Origin: Bacillota bacterium
GTDB lineage: Bacteria > Bacillota > Bacilli > Paenibacillales > NBRC-103111
DNA length: 64,000 nucleotides
Reading direction: 5' to 3'
NCBI GenBank assembly: GCA_023386955.1
Contig: JAEWIS010000023.1
Span: 372,001 to 436,000 of the forward strand
Positions 41,912 to 51,592 of this stretch are shown in pieces (position 1 is the first letter of the stretch; the number at the start of each line of letters is the position of its first letter). A program made the position numbers and the translations under genes. Under the pieces are notes generated by a model. That model did not search any database. It saw only the letters and a program-made list of their open reading frames with translations, and was not told where the DNA came from.

Positions 41912-42781
41912 TTACTCATAATAAATGGCGCTGTAAGGGAATTCCAGGATTTTCATCCTGTACTCCTTGGGGGTCATGGACATGTATTCCCGGAATATCT
42001 TGCCGAAGTAGCTGGGACTGTCAAAGCCGCATAGCCGGCCAATCTCATGGATGGGGGTATCCGTTGTCCGAAGCAGGGCGATAGCTGCTTCCATCCGCCT
42101 GTCTCTCAGGTAGGCCAGCGGTGAGGTTTGCTCCGCCTTCTGGAAAAGACGGCATAAGTGATGCTTGTTAATGCCGCAATGCTCCGAGAGAATGTCCAAT
42201 GTCAGCTCGGAAGGATAGTGTTCTCTCATAAATTTCTTTGCCTTCTCAATAATCGTGCTGGAGGTAACGCTGATCTCCTTGCTTTGCTCCCTGCATGTCC
42301 GCACCAGAAGCAGCATCCATTCATAAGCAAGAGCGGACAATGTGTATTTATCGGTTATCTTTTCCACCGTTATCTTCTCCATAAGTCTCCAGAAGCCTTG
42401 AATTAAGGGAGAGTCGGAGTCCTGCCTCAGGATGGGACCGTCCAATCCTATGACATAATCCCAGATTCGATTGGCTTCATCCCCCCGCAAATTCAGCCAG
42501 ATAATCTCCCAGGGCTCCTTCTGTCCGTTGTAATAATACCGGTGTTGGCTGGGCACCTTTACCAAAAACCCCGTTCCCTTCGGTAAATCATGGACTTGGT
42601 TCTCATATTCAATAAAACCTTGGCCACTTAGGGTATATTGGAAAATCACATGCCCGCAATCCGGCCTTTCTTCACCGCGGAAGCTGTATTCCGTGCTGGA
42701 GATCATCTGCCAGCCAATAGAGTCAATAGTCAATATTGATTTATCTTCATTCCGGAATGCATAAGAGGAAGGCTCAAGCAT
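41912..42781 (-). CDS. AraC family regulator divergent from GH31/GH78 operon
   Basis: The 289-residue protein has an N-terminal cupin-like domain (FQYTLSGQGFIEYENQ, near residue 47-62) and a C-terminal AraC HTH pair (about 185-285, SPSYFGKIFREYMSMTPKEYR). ATG 42781 has GGAGG seven bases upstream. It stands back to back with the GH31 gene, so it likely activates the GH31-GH78 pair in the presence of their oligosaccharide. Confidence 0.9.
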   Translation of the reverse strand: MLEPSSYAFRNEDKSILTIDSIGWQMISSTEYSFRGEERPDCGHVIFQYTLSGQGFIEYENQVHDLPKGTGFLVKVPSQHRYYYNGQKEPWEIIWLNLRGDEANRIWDYVIGLDGPILRQDSDSPLIQGFWRLMEKITVEKITDKYTLSALAYEWMLLLVRTCREQSKEISVTSSTIIEKAKKFMREHYPSELTLDILSEHCGINKHHLCRLFQKAEQTSPLAYLRDRRMEAAIALLRTTDTPIHEIGRLCGFDSPSYFGKIFREYMSMTPKEYRMKILEFPYSAIYYE

Positions 42782-42836
42782 AAGATGACCTCCATAATCG
42801 AAAAAGTCAATTTTGTTATAGTATAGATCACAACTT

Positions 42837-42870
42837 TAAGATTGTCATCCCTTTTGCGCAGGGGTAAGAT
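42837..42870. repeat. TAAGAT direct repeats in the AraC/GH31 promoter region
   Basis: TAAGAT occurs at 42837-42842 and 42865-42870, with a further GATCTTA inverted copy at about 42890. They lie in the 116-base divergent gap and may be regulator half-sites; 28 bases is not a whole number of helical turns. Confidence 0.3.
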
Positions 42871-42897
42871 CGGTGTATATGAAGGAGTGATCTTAGG

Positions 42898-44433
42898 ATG
42901 GAACAGAGCGAGTTGATGTTAAAAATAATGCCTGATGAGTTCTGGTGGGGAGGCCGTGCGGCGGACGGGTGCCATATGCCCTACGGTGCTGACGCATTGT
43001 TCCAAGCGGATTTGAACGTCAACCATGGAGGAAACCAGGCAAGCCCCTTGCTGATCTCCAGCAAAGGAAGATACGTATGGAGTGAGGAGCCGTATGCGTT
43101 TCAATTTAAGGGAGGTACGCTGCTGGTTAACGGAGATAAGGGACAAGAGCTGCTGACGGGAGAGGGGTATGAAAACCTGCGGGGAGTGTATCGGCATGTC
43201 TCCGAGACTTTTTTCCCTCCTGCACAGACCATCCCGGAGGAACTGCTGTTCACTGCACCGCAGTACAATTTGTGGATTGAACTGCAATACGAGCCTACCC
43301 AGGAGAAGGTGCTGGAATATGCGAGGAATGTGCTGGCTCACGGCATGCCCCCGGGTGTGCTTATGATTGACGATAACTGGCACGGGCCGTATGGAACCTG
43401 GGTTTTCCATTCGGGACGGTTTCCCGATCCCAAGGGAATGACGGATGAGCTTCATGCCATGGGCTTTCAAGTGATGCTGTGGGTATGCCCGTTCATCAGC
43501 CCGGATTCACAAGTGTTCCGCCAACTGGAGCCGTCAGGCGTTCTGTTGAAGGATAAGGAGGGTAAAACCGCCTTGCGCAAATGGTGGAACGGGTACAGTG
43601 CTGTGCTGGATGGCACGAATCCCGATGCCGTCCGGTGGATTCACGAACAACTGGACGCTTTGCGGGATGAATATGGTGTAGATGGCTTCAAGCTGGATGC
43701 CGGAGATGTGGAGTTCTATGCTCCCGGGGATCAGACTTATGTGGAAGGAACAACCCCCAGCGGGCAAAGTGAAGCATGGGCACGAGTCGGGTTGAAATAT
43801 AAATTGAACGAGTACCGGGCTTGCTGGAAGCTGGCGGGGCAGTCCTTGGCCCAGCGTCTGAAGGACAAGCGCCATGATTGGCAGGTCAACGGGCTGGGAG
43901 CGGTGCTTCCGGATGGCTTGGCCCAGGGTTTGCTGGGATATGCCTACACCTGTCCGGATATGATCGGGGGAGGGGAAATCTCCAGCTTCACCGGAGCCAA
44001 GCTGGACCAGGAGCTGGTTGTGCGTTCCGCCCAATGCTCGGCGTTGTTCCCGATGATGCAATTTTCTGCTGCTCCGTGGCGGGTTCTGGATCAGGAGCAT
44101 GAGCAATATTGTGTGGAGGCGGCACAGCTTCACGCCCGGTTCGGGCAAGAATTTCTGGAGCTGGCAAAGCAATCCGCTGTAACCGGGGAACCGATCCTGC
44201 GGCATATGGCTTTTGTGTTCCCTGGAGAGGGGATGGAGAAGGTGGTGGACCAGTTTATGCTGGGCGACGAAGTGCTGGTGGCGCCTGTACTGGTTAAGGA
44301 AATGAGGAGCAGGACGGTACAATTTCCCACAGGCAGATGGGAGGGCGACGACGGAAGTGTGGTGGAGGGGCCGGGAGTACAACAGATTGAAGTTCCATTG
44401 AGGAGACTACCCTGGTACAGGAGACGCACATAA
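42898..44433 (+). CDS. Glycoside hydrolase family 31, short form
   Basis: This 511-residue GH31 TIM-barrel protein lacks most of the usual N-terminal beta-sandwich. Likely nucleophile is Asp267 in DGFKLDAGD and likely acid/base Asp354 in CPDMIGGG. The C-terminal DEVLVAPVL strand is present. The FKLDAGD form differs from the WLDEAEPE of the other GH31 here, so it probably has another substrate. No signal peptide. ATG 42898 sits a few bases after AAGGAGTGA. GH78 follows, giving a small operon against an alpha-linked plant oligosaccharide. Confidence 0.88.
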   Translation: MEQSELMLKIMPDEFWWGGRAADGCHMPYGADALFQADLNVNHGGNQASPLLISSKGRYVWSEEPYAFQFKGGTLLVNGDKGQELLTGEGYENLRGVYRHVSETFFPPAQTIPEELLFTAPQYNLWIELQYEPTQEKVLEYARNVLAHGMPPGVLMIDDNWHGPYGTWVFHSGRFPDPKGMTDELHAMGFQVMLWVCPFISPDSQVFRQLEPSGVLLKDKEGKTALRKWWNGYSAVLDGTNPDAVRWIHEQLDALRDEYGVDGFKLDAGDVEFYAPGDQTYVEGTTPSGQSEAWARVGLKYKLNEYRACWKLAGQSLAQRLKDKRHDWQVNGLGAVLPDGLAQGLLGYAYTCPDMIGGGEISSFTGAKLDQELVVRSAQCSALFPMMQFSAAPWRVLDQEHEQYCVEAAQLHARFGQEFLELAKQSAVTGEPILRHMAFVFPGEGMEKVVDQFMLGDEVLVAPVLVKEMRSRTVQFPTGRWEGDDGSVVEGPGVQQIEVPLRRLPWYRRRT

Positions 44434-44472
44434 GAAACTGCCCGCTTAAAAAAGGTGTTTACGTAACATGTC

Positions 44473-44491
44473 CCAGATTTGTACAATCTGG
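44473..44491. promoter_or_regulatory. Perfect 7+7 palindrome between GH31 and GH78
   Basis: CCAGATT and AATCTGG flank TGTAC, itself containing the dyad GTAC. Located 55 bases before the GH78 start codon, it could be an operator or an intercistronic hairpin; there is no T-tract. Confidence 0.45.
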
Positions 44492-44545
44492 TGTAAAGCT
44501 GCATATCGCGTGAAACTGGAACTTAATGGAGACAGGAGTAAACCT

Positions 44546-46243
44546 ATGATTCCTTCATGGCAACATCTCAAGATTCAAGAGGAACCGCGAACCCGTTATT
44601 ATGTGAATCCCGTGCGAATGGTTTGGCAATCCGAGGAGCCAGGTGCGGTACTGGAACGCTCTGAGCTGCTGTTTGCCGGGCGCGACGGTCAATCCTTGCT
44701 CAGCGCCGCTATGGACCAGACCTGTATCATGAGCCACAAGGGCAGCGCACCGGGATTCCTGCTGGATTTTGGTACGGAGCTTCATGGCGGCGTTCAAATT
44801 TGTGTTGTAGGCGGCAGCAATAAAGACCGGAGAACGGCCCGGTTTCGTGTCCGCTTCGGAGAATCCGCCATGGAAGCTATGAGCGAGCTGGACGGAGAGG
44901 CCAATGCCACCAATAACCATGCAGTGCGGGACGGGATTTTCGAGGTCAGCTTCATGGGTGCGGAAGAGATCGGGAACAGCGGCTTCCGGTTTGTGCGCAT
45001 CGACTTTTTGGATGAGGGACATTTTGTGCAGGTGCTCAGTGTACGTGCTGTTGCTGTGATGCATGATGCGGAGTATAAAGGCAGTTTCCGCTGCAATGAT
45101 GAGTTATTGAACCGAATATGGGACACCGGAGCCTATACGGTTCATTTGAACATGCAGGACTATCTGTGGGACGGGATCAAGCGGGACAGGCTGGTGTGGA
45201 CTGGAGATATGCACCCGGAAACCTCGACGCTGCAAGTTGTGTTTGGTTATCATGAGGTGGTGCCGCGGAGCCTGGATTTTATCCGCAATGAAAGCCCTCT
45301 GCCGGGCTGGATGACCACCTTCCCCACCTACTCCATCTGGTGGATTCTGGTGCACCATGACTGGTACATGCATAACGGAGATTTAGGCTACTTGCTGGAG
45401 CAGCGGGAGTATATGACCGGACTATTGCGCCAACTGGCCGGTTGCATCCGGGAGGACGGGACGGTAGATATCCCCAACCCGTTCCTGGATTGGCCTTCCT
45501 CCACCAACCCCGAAGGAGTGCGGGCGGGCGCTCATGCATTATTTGTTTGGTGTATGGAGGCTGGAGTGAAGCTGTGCGGGTGGATGGACGAGCAGGAAAC
45601 AGCAGAATTGTGCCGCCGTAGTGAAGCCAAGCTGCGCACGGTGACGCCGGATCACAATAGGAGCAAGCAGGCGGCATCCTTATTAGCATTGGTTGGTTTG
45701 CTTGACCCTGCCTCAACCAATGAAGAGGTGATTGCACCGGAATCGCCCAAGGGGTATTCCACCTTCTATGGGTACTATATTCTGAAGGCGAGGGGAGAGG
45801 CGGGAGATATCCGGGGCAGCCTGGACAGCATCCGGTCTTATTGGGGCGGCATGCTGTCTCTCGGGGCCACCACCTTCTGGGAGGATTTCGATATCGGCTG
45901 GCTGGACAATGCGGCACGGATCGATGAGCTGACCCCGCAGGGCAAGGTGGATGTGCATGGCGCCTACGGCGGTTATTGCTACCAGGGGTACAGGCATAGT
46001 CTCTGTCATGGCTGGGCATCCGGTCCGACAGCCTGGCTGTCCGAATATGTCCTGGGCATCCGTCCGGTGGAGCCGGGCTGCAAGACTATCCGGGTTGCAC
46101 CCCAATTGGGCGACCTGGAATGGGTGGAGGGGAGCTTCCCCACCCCTTACGGGATTGTGAAGGTGAAGCATACGAAGCAGCCGGACGGGACGGTGCATTC
46201 GGAGATTGAAGCGCCGGAGGGTGTAACGGTGCAAAGGGCGTAA
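44546..46243 (+). CDS. GH78 alpha-L-rhamnosidase family protein
   Basis: The 565-residue protein has a short N-terminal beta domain and an alpha/alpha-barrel. It contains the signature WDGIKRDRLVWTGDMHPE (about 210), matching the catalytic DGxxRDRxxWxGD of GH78. Downstream helices include FWEDFD and SLCHGWASGPTAWLSEYVLG, then a C-terminal beta domain. It is shorter than typical GH78 (about 900), lacking the front carbohydrate-binding domains. It would release rhamnose from rhamnogalacturonan fragments, fitting the pectin genes downstream. ATG 44546 follows AGGAG by seven bases. Confidence 0.88.
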   Translation: MIPSWQHLKIQEEPRTRYYVNPVRMVWQSEEPGAVLERSELLFAGRDGQSLLSAAMDQTCIMSHKGSAPGFLLDFGTELHGGVQICVVGGSNKDRRTARFRVRFGESAMEAMSELDGEANATNNHAVRDGIFEVSFMGAEEIGNSGFRFVRIDFLDEGHFVQVLSVRAVAVMHDAEYKGSFRCNDELLNRIWDTGAYTVHLNMQDYLWDGIKRDRLVWTGDMHPETSTLQVVFGYHEVVPRSLDFIRNESPLPGWMTTFPTYSIWWILVHHDWYMHNGDLGYLLEQREYMTGLLRQLAGCIREDGTVDIPNPFLDWPSSTNPEGVRAGAHALFVWCMEAGVKLCGWMDEQETAELCRRSEAKLRTVTPDHNRSKQAASLLALVGLLDPASTNEEVIAPESPKGYSTFYGYYILKARGEAGDIRGSLDSIRSYWGGMLSLGATTFWEDFDIGWLDNAARIDELTPQGKVDVHGAYGGYCYQGYRHSLCHGWASGPTAWLSEYVLGIRPVEPGCKTIRVAPQLGDLEWVEGSFPTPYGIVKVKHTKQPDGTVHSEIEAPEGVTVQRA

Positions 46244-46263
46244 TAGCGGGAGGGGTAACAACG

Positions 46264-46291
46264 AAGCTGCCAAGTGATTGGCGGCTTTTTT
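46264..46291 (+). terminator. Terminator after the GH78 gene
   Basis: AGCTGCC pairs with GGCGGCT (one G-T) around eight bases, followed by TTTTT. It is 20 bases after the stop codon. Confidence 0.8.
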
Positions 46292-46401
46292 CGTTTTGGC
46301 GGAAGGGAGCTGATGATGGGCGGGGGATACCGATGGGAAGATGGGACACCGGGGAGGTCTGTGGGTGGCGGGGGAGAAGGTCGGTGGGAGATGCGGGGCA
46401 G

Positions 46402-46586
46402 CTAACGGATCGAGGAGGCGCTATTTGCTCGAAACCCGATCCTTTTCCAATTGTGCGGACCGTAGAGCCGTTATTTGGCTCCAAACCTCCTGATCGGCGG
46501 TGTTTTGTTGGATTTAGCGTCCCCTGTGTCCGTGAATTGTGCAAAAGTGCCCAAATGGGCGAAATAAGGGATCGTCGGTCCGTTAC
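46402..46586. repeat. Intergenic repeat, long CTAACGG class, copy D
   Basis: It begins CTAACGGATCGAGGAGGCGC followed by TATTTGCTC, has an internal unit TGCGGACCGTAGAGCCGTTA, and ends with the inverted form GGGATCGTCGGTCCGTTACG. It lies in the 650-base gap between GH78 and the pectin operon. The left part of the gap (46292-46401) shows nothing else. Confidence 0.65.
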
Positions 46587-46708
46587 GAGATTAGGGGTAG
46601 TCCCTCCAGCAGGTTTGAGGGCCATAGCAATGGAGTTCACCACCCCCGAACCAATTGCAACCCATATGCTTCAGATAACCTCCTTGCACAAAACGGGCAA
46701 AGGTGTTG

Positions 46709-46746
46709 CCAGGATTATATCCTGGAAGGATGTCCCGCATTATAAT
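46709..46746 (+). promoter_or_regulatory. Palindrome and -10 box of the pectin operon
   Basis: CCAGGATTATATCCTGG (46709-46725) is a perfect 7-3-7 dyad. TATAAT at 46741-46746 follows 15 bases later, so the dyad occupies the place of the -35. It could be an operator or activator site for the pectinesterase-PL1-SLH operon. Confidence 0.5.
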
Positions 46747-46789
46747 CAAAACGATTAAAATCCCAGATTCTAGGGCAGGGAGGGGGTTA

Positions 46790-46813
46790 ATGAAATTAAC
46801 AAGACCGGCATAA
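46790..46813 (+). CDS. Possible seven-codon leader peptide
   Basis: ATG 46790 follows GGGAGGGGG by three to four bases and encodes MKLTRPA before TAA. It lies in the leader of the pectin operon, 87 bases before the pectinesterase start. A weak CGCC/GGCG pairing follows. It may be a leader peptide or an accidental start behind a purine-rich stretch. Confidence 0.25.
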   Translation: MKLTRPA

Positions 46814-46899
46814 TCGGAGTCAGCAAGAAAAAAACGCCCGGATTCGGCTGGCGGGGATGTGGCAACGGAAGGATTTTATTAATGTTAGGGGAGACGCAC

Positions 46900-49800
46900 A
46901 TGTACAAACGGTCCAAATCGCTTATATGCAAAATGCTGGTGCTGGTATTGCTGACTGCTTCAGTGGTCAGCCCAGGGAGTACCGCCGTATGGGCAGCGGG
47001 AGACACAACTAACAGCAGAAAAACGGATGTGTGGGATTTTGGCGGTGTGGAAGCGGCGGGCAGCAATTATAGCAATCATATTACGTTGGGCACACTTAAC
47101 GGGTTAACCGCCAATGTTCAATCCGGCTGGTTTAAGGTAAACACTACCTTCGGTGATCTGACGGTGGTGACACCGGGAAATTACCACCGGCTCTATTACA
47201 AAGGTCCTTTATCATATGATCCGACCAAGAATCCCACTGTCAAAAGTTTCCCGGATGGTTATACGAATGCGGGGAGCATTTATTCCGCGGGTGCAGGTGA
47301 CGATACAGCCCGCTACATCCGCATTGACAATGTACAGGCAGGGGATATCATCACCCTTTACGGGTTTTCTACCAATACCTCAGGTTCAGAAAAACCTCTT
47401 GTCAATTTCGCATTAACCAGCGCTGGGACTGGGAAAACGATCTTGAAAAATAGCGATATTGTTTTGGGCAACGGGGAAATATTTACGTTTCCGGCTGAGG
47501 AAACAGGCTCGCTGAAGATTTATTTCACCAATACCGGAAGCTATAAGCCTAATGTGGCCCGGATCACCCGTACTCCCGGCGTAAACGTCAACGGTTTATT
47601 AAACCTGAATGGGTATGCGCTTACAGAGCATGAGCTGGTTTTCCAGAATCAACAAACGGCCGGTATCCATACTGCCACTCTGAACCCGGACGGCACCTTT
47701 GATGTGACATTGCCTGCGGGGTACACCTACACCGCTGCCCTGCTGAACGTGAGTTCTGACTATTCCATCTCCGACCAGTCCAAAACCGTGGTGACCGCTC
47801 TGGCGGATATCCCCGACGGAATCGGAGGCATCACCCTGGATGTGGCCAAGATTTCCATGGCCAAGATCAGCGGGCCTGTATCAGGCTTTGACGCCAACTA
47901 TGATCTCAGCAATTTGAAGGTGACTTTGACACCTCCGGCAGACAGTCTTGCCCCGGCGGTTGAAGCGGCGGTAGATAAGCTGACCATGACCTATTCCGCA
48001 GATGTGAGATCAGGCATCCCGTACAATCTGACCATATCCGGTGTAAATGATTATGATCTCACAGGCGGAAGCCAAGTCCAGATCACCGCAAACACCACGC
48101 AGGATATTACTGTCACCAAGAAACCAATTTACACGGCAACCGGCGCTTTTGTAGGGCTGCCAGCTTCCGTAACCGTTTCCAGCATTGCATTTTCTCATGT
48201 GGAGGATGGGTATGTTTATTCCGGTACAGCCCTAAATGGAGCGTATTCCGCCAACCTCCGGGACGGAGCTTATGCAGTGAAGGCGGTTACCTCTGATCCG
48301 GCGTACACCACGGTAGGCCATGTGGTGGTCAACGGAAGCAACGCCATAAAGGACATCAAGTTCTCCACGTCAACACCGCTGCCGGCGCTGCCTCTGGTTC
48401 AGGATTTGTATGTGGGCGACTCCTCCAAGGAAAATAACTTCTCCACGGTAAAAGAGGCTCTCGCATCCGCTGCCCGGATGAATCCCCAAAGCGAGCAGGA
48501 GCGGATTACCATCCATATCACCCCAGGCGTGTACCGGGCCCAGCTTAAAATTGAAACCCCCTACATCAGCCTGGTGAATGCCGCACCGCAGCAAGGGGAA
48601 GTGAAAATCACCTGGTATTACGGCGTGGGTTACGTATATTACAGCGCCAATAAAGGTTATTACAGCGAGGATCACGCCTTCGATAAGTTCCTGAAGAGCG
48701 GCGTGGAAAAGTGGGGCCCTACCGTTTATCTCACTTCCAAGGCGACTGGTTTTCGGGCGGAAAATATCGTATTCGAAAACTCCTTCAACAAGTACATCAC
48801 CCAGGAGGAGATCGATGACGGCGTTCAGGTAGACCCGGTTTCCCCCACCAATACCACCGTCAGAACCATGGCCTTGGACGCCACCTCAAGAGGAGCGACG
48901 GAGAGAGCGGCCGCTATGGCCATTGAAGCCGACCGCGCCGAGTTCTATAAGAGCAAATTCTTGTCCAATCAGGATACCTTGTATACGGGAGCTGTCCGCA
49001 TCTACTTCAAGGATAGCTTTATTGAAGGCAACACAGACTACATTTTCGGCGACGGCAACGTGGTGTTCGATAACTGCATTCTGAATTTCGCCGGGTACAG
49101 TGACCAGGATTCGTCGGGGTACATTACAGCGGCAAGCACCGATCCTTCTCGCATGGGATACCTGTTTAGGGACAGCACCATCACGGGAACCAGCCACGGC
49201 AGCTTTAAGGCCCAGGGCTTCTTCGGTCGGCCGTGGAGAACCAATGCCGGAGCCAAATTCCTGGACTCCAAGCTCCAGGAGCCTTCCGTGATCGTACCCC
49301 AGGGTTGGGCGGGAATGAGCGGCAATACGCCGGAAAACGCACGTTTCTTTGAATACAACACTACCTATAACGGCGCCCCGGCGGATACCTCGGCCAGAAG
49401 CAGCTATCTCATTAGCGGGGAAGCGGCGGTTACGGATGTGCGGCAATATTTCGGCAGCGACTGGATACCGGTTTATTATACCGAAGGTAACGTAACGGCC
49501 CCTGTATTAAACCCGGACATCGTAACGGGTCAAAATCAGGCTGCGCTCAACTGGCAACCAGCCCAATCCAGTATCGGGTCCGTAATGTACGCCGTGTACC
49601 AGGACGGGCAGAAGGTCGGCATCACCACTGACACAGCTTATACTGCAGGCAATCTGGCTCCTGGCACCACGTACAGCTTCCAGGTGACCGCCGTCAATAC
49701 AGCGGGCAATACAGCCGCAAGCTCTACGGTACATGCTGCTACTGCTGCGCTTCAAGGCATTCCAGCTGCTCCTGTGATTACGGCTACGCCCGGTGACAGC

Positions 49801-51570
49801 GGCGCTACCATTAATTGGAACACGGTAACGGGCGCTACCTATTACACCGTAAAAGGGATGAAAGCAGGCAGTACAGTCTTCGACCTGGTGTACGGCGTTT
49901 CCACGCCCACGGTAACCTCATACACCTACTCCAATCTGATGAACGGAACTGCGTATCAATTCGTCGTCACCGCTTCCAACATATACGGAGAGAGTGCTGC
50001 TTCTAACATGGTAACGGTTATTCCAACCGGAGAACAAGGTTCATTGAAGTTCACCCCTGCGGATTTCACCGGAATGGACATTGACAATCCGAAGACAGCC
50101 GGCTACTCCAGCTTTAATGACGATACCAATGTGTTCACTCTTACCGGCTCCGGAACAGGCATTAACAAAGCAGCCAACGGACGGGATCAAATCTACATGA
50201 AGGCGGTCAAGCTGGCGGGGGATTATTCCATCAGCGCCAAAGCTACCTACAACAGCGGTCTGTTCGGGCATATGGCCTTAACCATCCGGGAGAGCCTTGA
50301 CCCCAGCAGCTATCACTATACCCAGGCCGCAACCAACACAGGCGGCAGAAAAATGTTCCGTTATACTGGGTCCTCCAACGGCTCCAACACCACGATGCCG
50401 TTAGGCGGGACAGCCTATTTGAAAATCATCAAAACCGGGGACAAAATCGTCTCCATTCTCAGCGCCAATCCCATACCGGAGAATCCGGTAAGCTCAGAGA
50501 CCTTGTCCATTGCCACAGCCACGGCCAAGGATCTGGGGCTTGACGCCAACGGGAATCCCAAGGAGCTTTATGCAGGTCTTATGGTAAGCTCCGGCAACGC
50601 CTCTTCCTCCATGACCGCCAGCTTCGAGGATGTCCGGATTGTGATGGCGGACGGTACTGTTGTGTTCGATTCCAATGCAGGCCAGCCGGTTGCGCCCAAG
50701 AATGTAGCTTCCAAACCCTATGATAAAAGCGCGCTGATCTCCTGGGCTCCGCTCTACACGGCCACCTCGTATACCGTGAAGCAAAGCAACAGCGCAAACG
50801 GCCCGTTTACGGATGCGCAAACGGTCAGCGGCTCTGTGTATCAGGCGATGATTTCCGGTTTGGAAAACGGAAAAACCTACTACTTCGCGGTGACCGCCAG
50901 CAATGCCAGCGGGGAGGGTGTTGCTTCGGAGATTGTGAGTGTCGTCCCATCCGCTGCTGCCGTCATGCCTCCTGTTATCACCATGACATCGGCTGCGCCT
51001 GCAAGCCAGGTATTCAGCGCCTTGGTGCCGCTCAGCGGTTCGGTAGACAAGGACAGCACACTGACCATTACCAATAACGGAAGTATCGTGAAGCCCGATG
51101 GCATTGACAACAGCCTCACCATACCGGCGAATGGAACCTTCAGCACAACCCTGATTTTGAATGAGGGTGTGAATGAAATTGTGATTAAGGCAGTGGACAC
51201 CTACGGCAACGTGTCGAGTGTAAAGTATACCGTGACATACACCTACAAGGCAGCACAAATCGGCTTCTATCTGGCAGACGGCCAAGCGGCAACCGGGCTG
51301 GCGGCGGGAGAGGAGCTTGTGGTGAAGGCAGCTGTGGAAAACTATATTGCCTCCGCGCAGGACATTGTGCTGGTGATCGGTCTTTACGATGAGCACAACA
51401 ATTTGGTGAAAATGATATTCAGCGCCGAAACCCTGGCCAATGGAGTGTCCGACACCCTTTATGCCAAGCTGAGGCTGCCCGGGGAAGTGGCCGGATATAC
51501 AGTCAAAGCCTATATCTGGGATAACCTGTCGGCTGCACATCCCATATCCGATGTTTTTGTACTGAAGTAA
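46900..51570 (+). CDS. Giant secreted multidomain pectinesterase
   Basis: The 1556-residue exported protein has a signal peptide to about residue 33 (VWAA), an unidentified beta region (about 40-180) and carboxypeptidase-regulatory-like strands (about 185-490). The pectin methylesterase beta-helix follows (about 495-830), with Gln691/Asp692 (SNQDTLYTG), Asp713 (GNTDYIFGDG) and Arg777/Trp779 (GRPWR). Then come two FN3 domains, a carbohydrate-binding-like jelly roll (about 1050-1260), a third FN3, an Ig-like domain and a C-terminal module shared with the next protein. It de-esterifies pectin so lyases can cut. ATG 46900 is favoured by AGGGGAG; ATG 46882 also possible. First gene of the operon. 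Confidence 0.9.
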   Translation: MYKRSKSLICKMLVLVLLTASVVSPGSTAVWAAGDTTNSRKTDVWDFGGVEAAGSNYSNHITLGTLNGLTANVQSGWFKVNTTFGDLTVVTPGNYHRLYYKGPLSYDPTKNPTVKSFPDGYTNAGSIYSAGAGDDTARYIRIDNVQAGDIITLYGFSTNTSGSEKPLVNFALTSAGTGKTILKNSDIVLGNGEIFTFPAEETGSLKIYFTNTGSYKPNVARITRTPGVNVNGLLNLNGYALTEHELVFQNQQTAGIHTATLNPDGTFDVTLPAGYTYTAALLNVSSDYSISDQSKTVVTALADIPDGIGGITLDVAKISMAKISGPVSGFDANYDLSNLKVTLTPPADSLAPAVEAAVDKLTMTYSADVRSGIPYNLTISGVNDYDLTGGSQVQITANTTQDITVTKKPIYTATGAFVGLPASVTVSSIAFSHVEDGYVYSGTALNGAYSANLRDGAYAVKAVTSDPAYTTVGHVVVNGSNAIKDIKFSTSTPLPALPLVQDLYVGDSSKENNFSTVKEALASAARMNPQSEQERITIHITPGVYRAQLKIETPYISLVNAAPQQGEVKITWYYGVGYVYYSANKGYYSEDHAFDKFLKSGVEKWGPTVYLTSKATGFRAENIVFENSFNKYITQEEIDDGVQVDPVSPTNTTVRTMALDATSRGATERAAAMAIEADRAEFYKSKFLSNQDTLYTGAVRIYFKDSFIEGNTDYIFGDGNVVFDNCILNFAGYSDQDSSGYITAASTDPSRMGYLFRDSTITGTSHGSFKAQGFFGRPWRTNAGAKFLDSKLQEPSVIVPQGWAGMSGNTPENARFFEYNTTYNGAPADTSARSSYLISGEAAVTDVRQYFGSDWIPVYYTEGNVTAPVLNPDIVTGQNQAALNWQPAQSSIGSVMYAVYQDGQKVGITTDTAYTAGNLAPGTTYSFQVTAVNTAGNTAASSTVHAATAALQGIPAAPVITATPGDSGATINWNTVTGATYYTVKGMKAGSTVFDLVYGVSTPTVTSYTYSNLMNGTAYQFVVTASNIYGESAASNMVTVIPTGEQGSLKFTPADFTGMDIDNPKTAGYSSFNDDTNVFTLTGSGTGINKAANGRDQIYMKAVKLAGDYSISAKATYNSGLFGHMALTIRESLDPSSYHYTQAATNTGGRKMFRYTGSSNGSNTTMPLGGTAYLKIIKTGDKIVSILSANPIPENPVSSETLSIATATAKDLGLDANGNPKELYAGLMVSSGNASSSMTASFEDVRIVMADGTVVFDSNAGQPVAPKNVASKPYDKSALISWAPLYTATSYTVKQSNSANGPFTDAQTVSGSVYQAMISGLENGKTYYFAVTASNASGEGVASEIVSVVPSAAAVMPPVITMTSAAPASQVFSALVPLSGSVDKDSTLTITNNGSIVKPDGIDNSLTIPANGTFSTTLILNEGVNEIVIKAVDTYGNVSSVKYTVTYTYKAAQIGFYLADGQAATGLAAGEELVVKAAVENYIASAQDIVLVIGLYDEHNNLVKMIFSAETLANGVSDTLYAKLRLPGEVAGYTVKAYIWDNLSAAHPISDVFVLK

Positions 51571-51592
51571 GGCATATTCCAGGAGGAACCTT

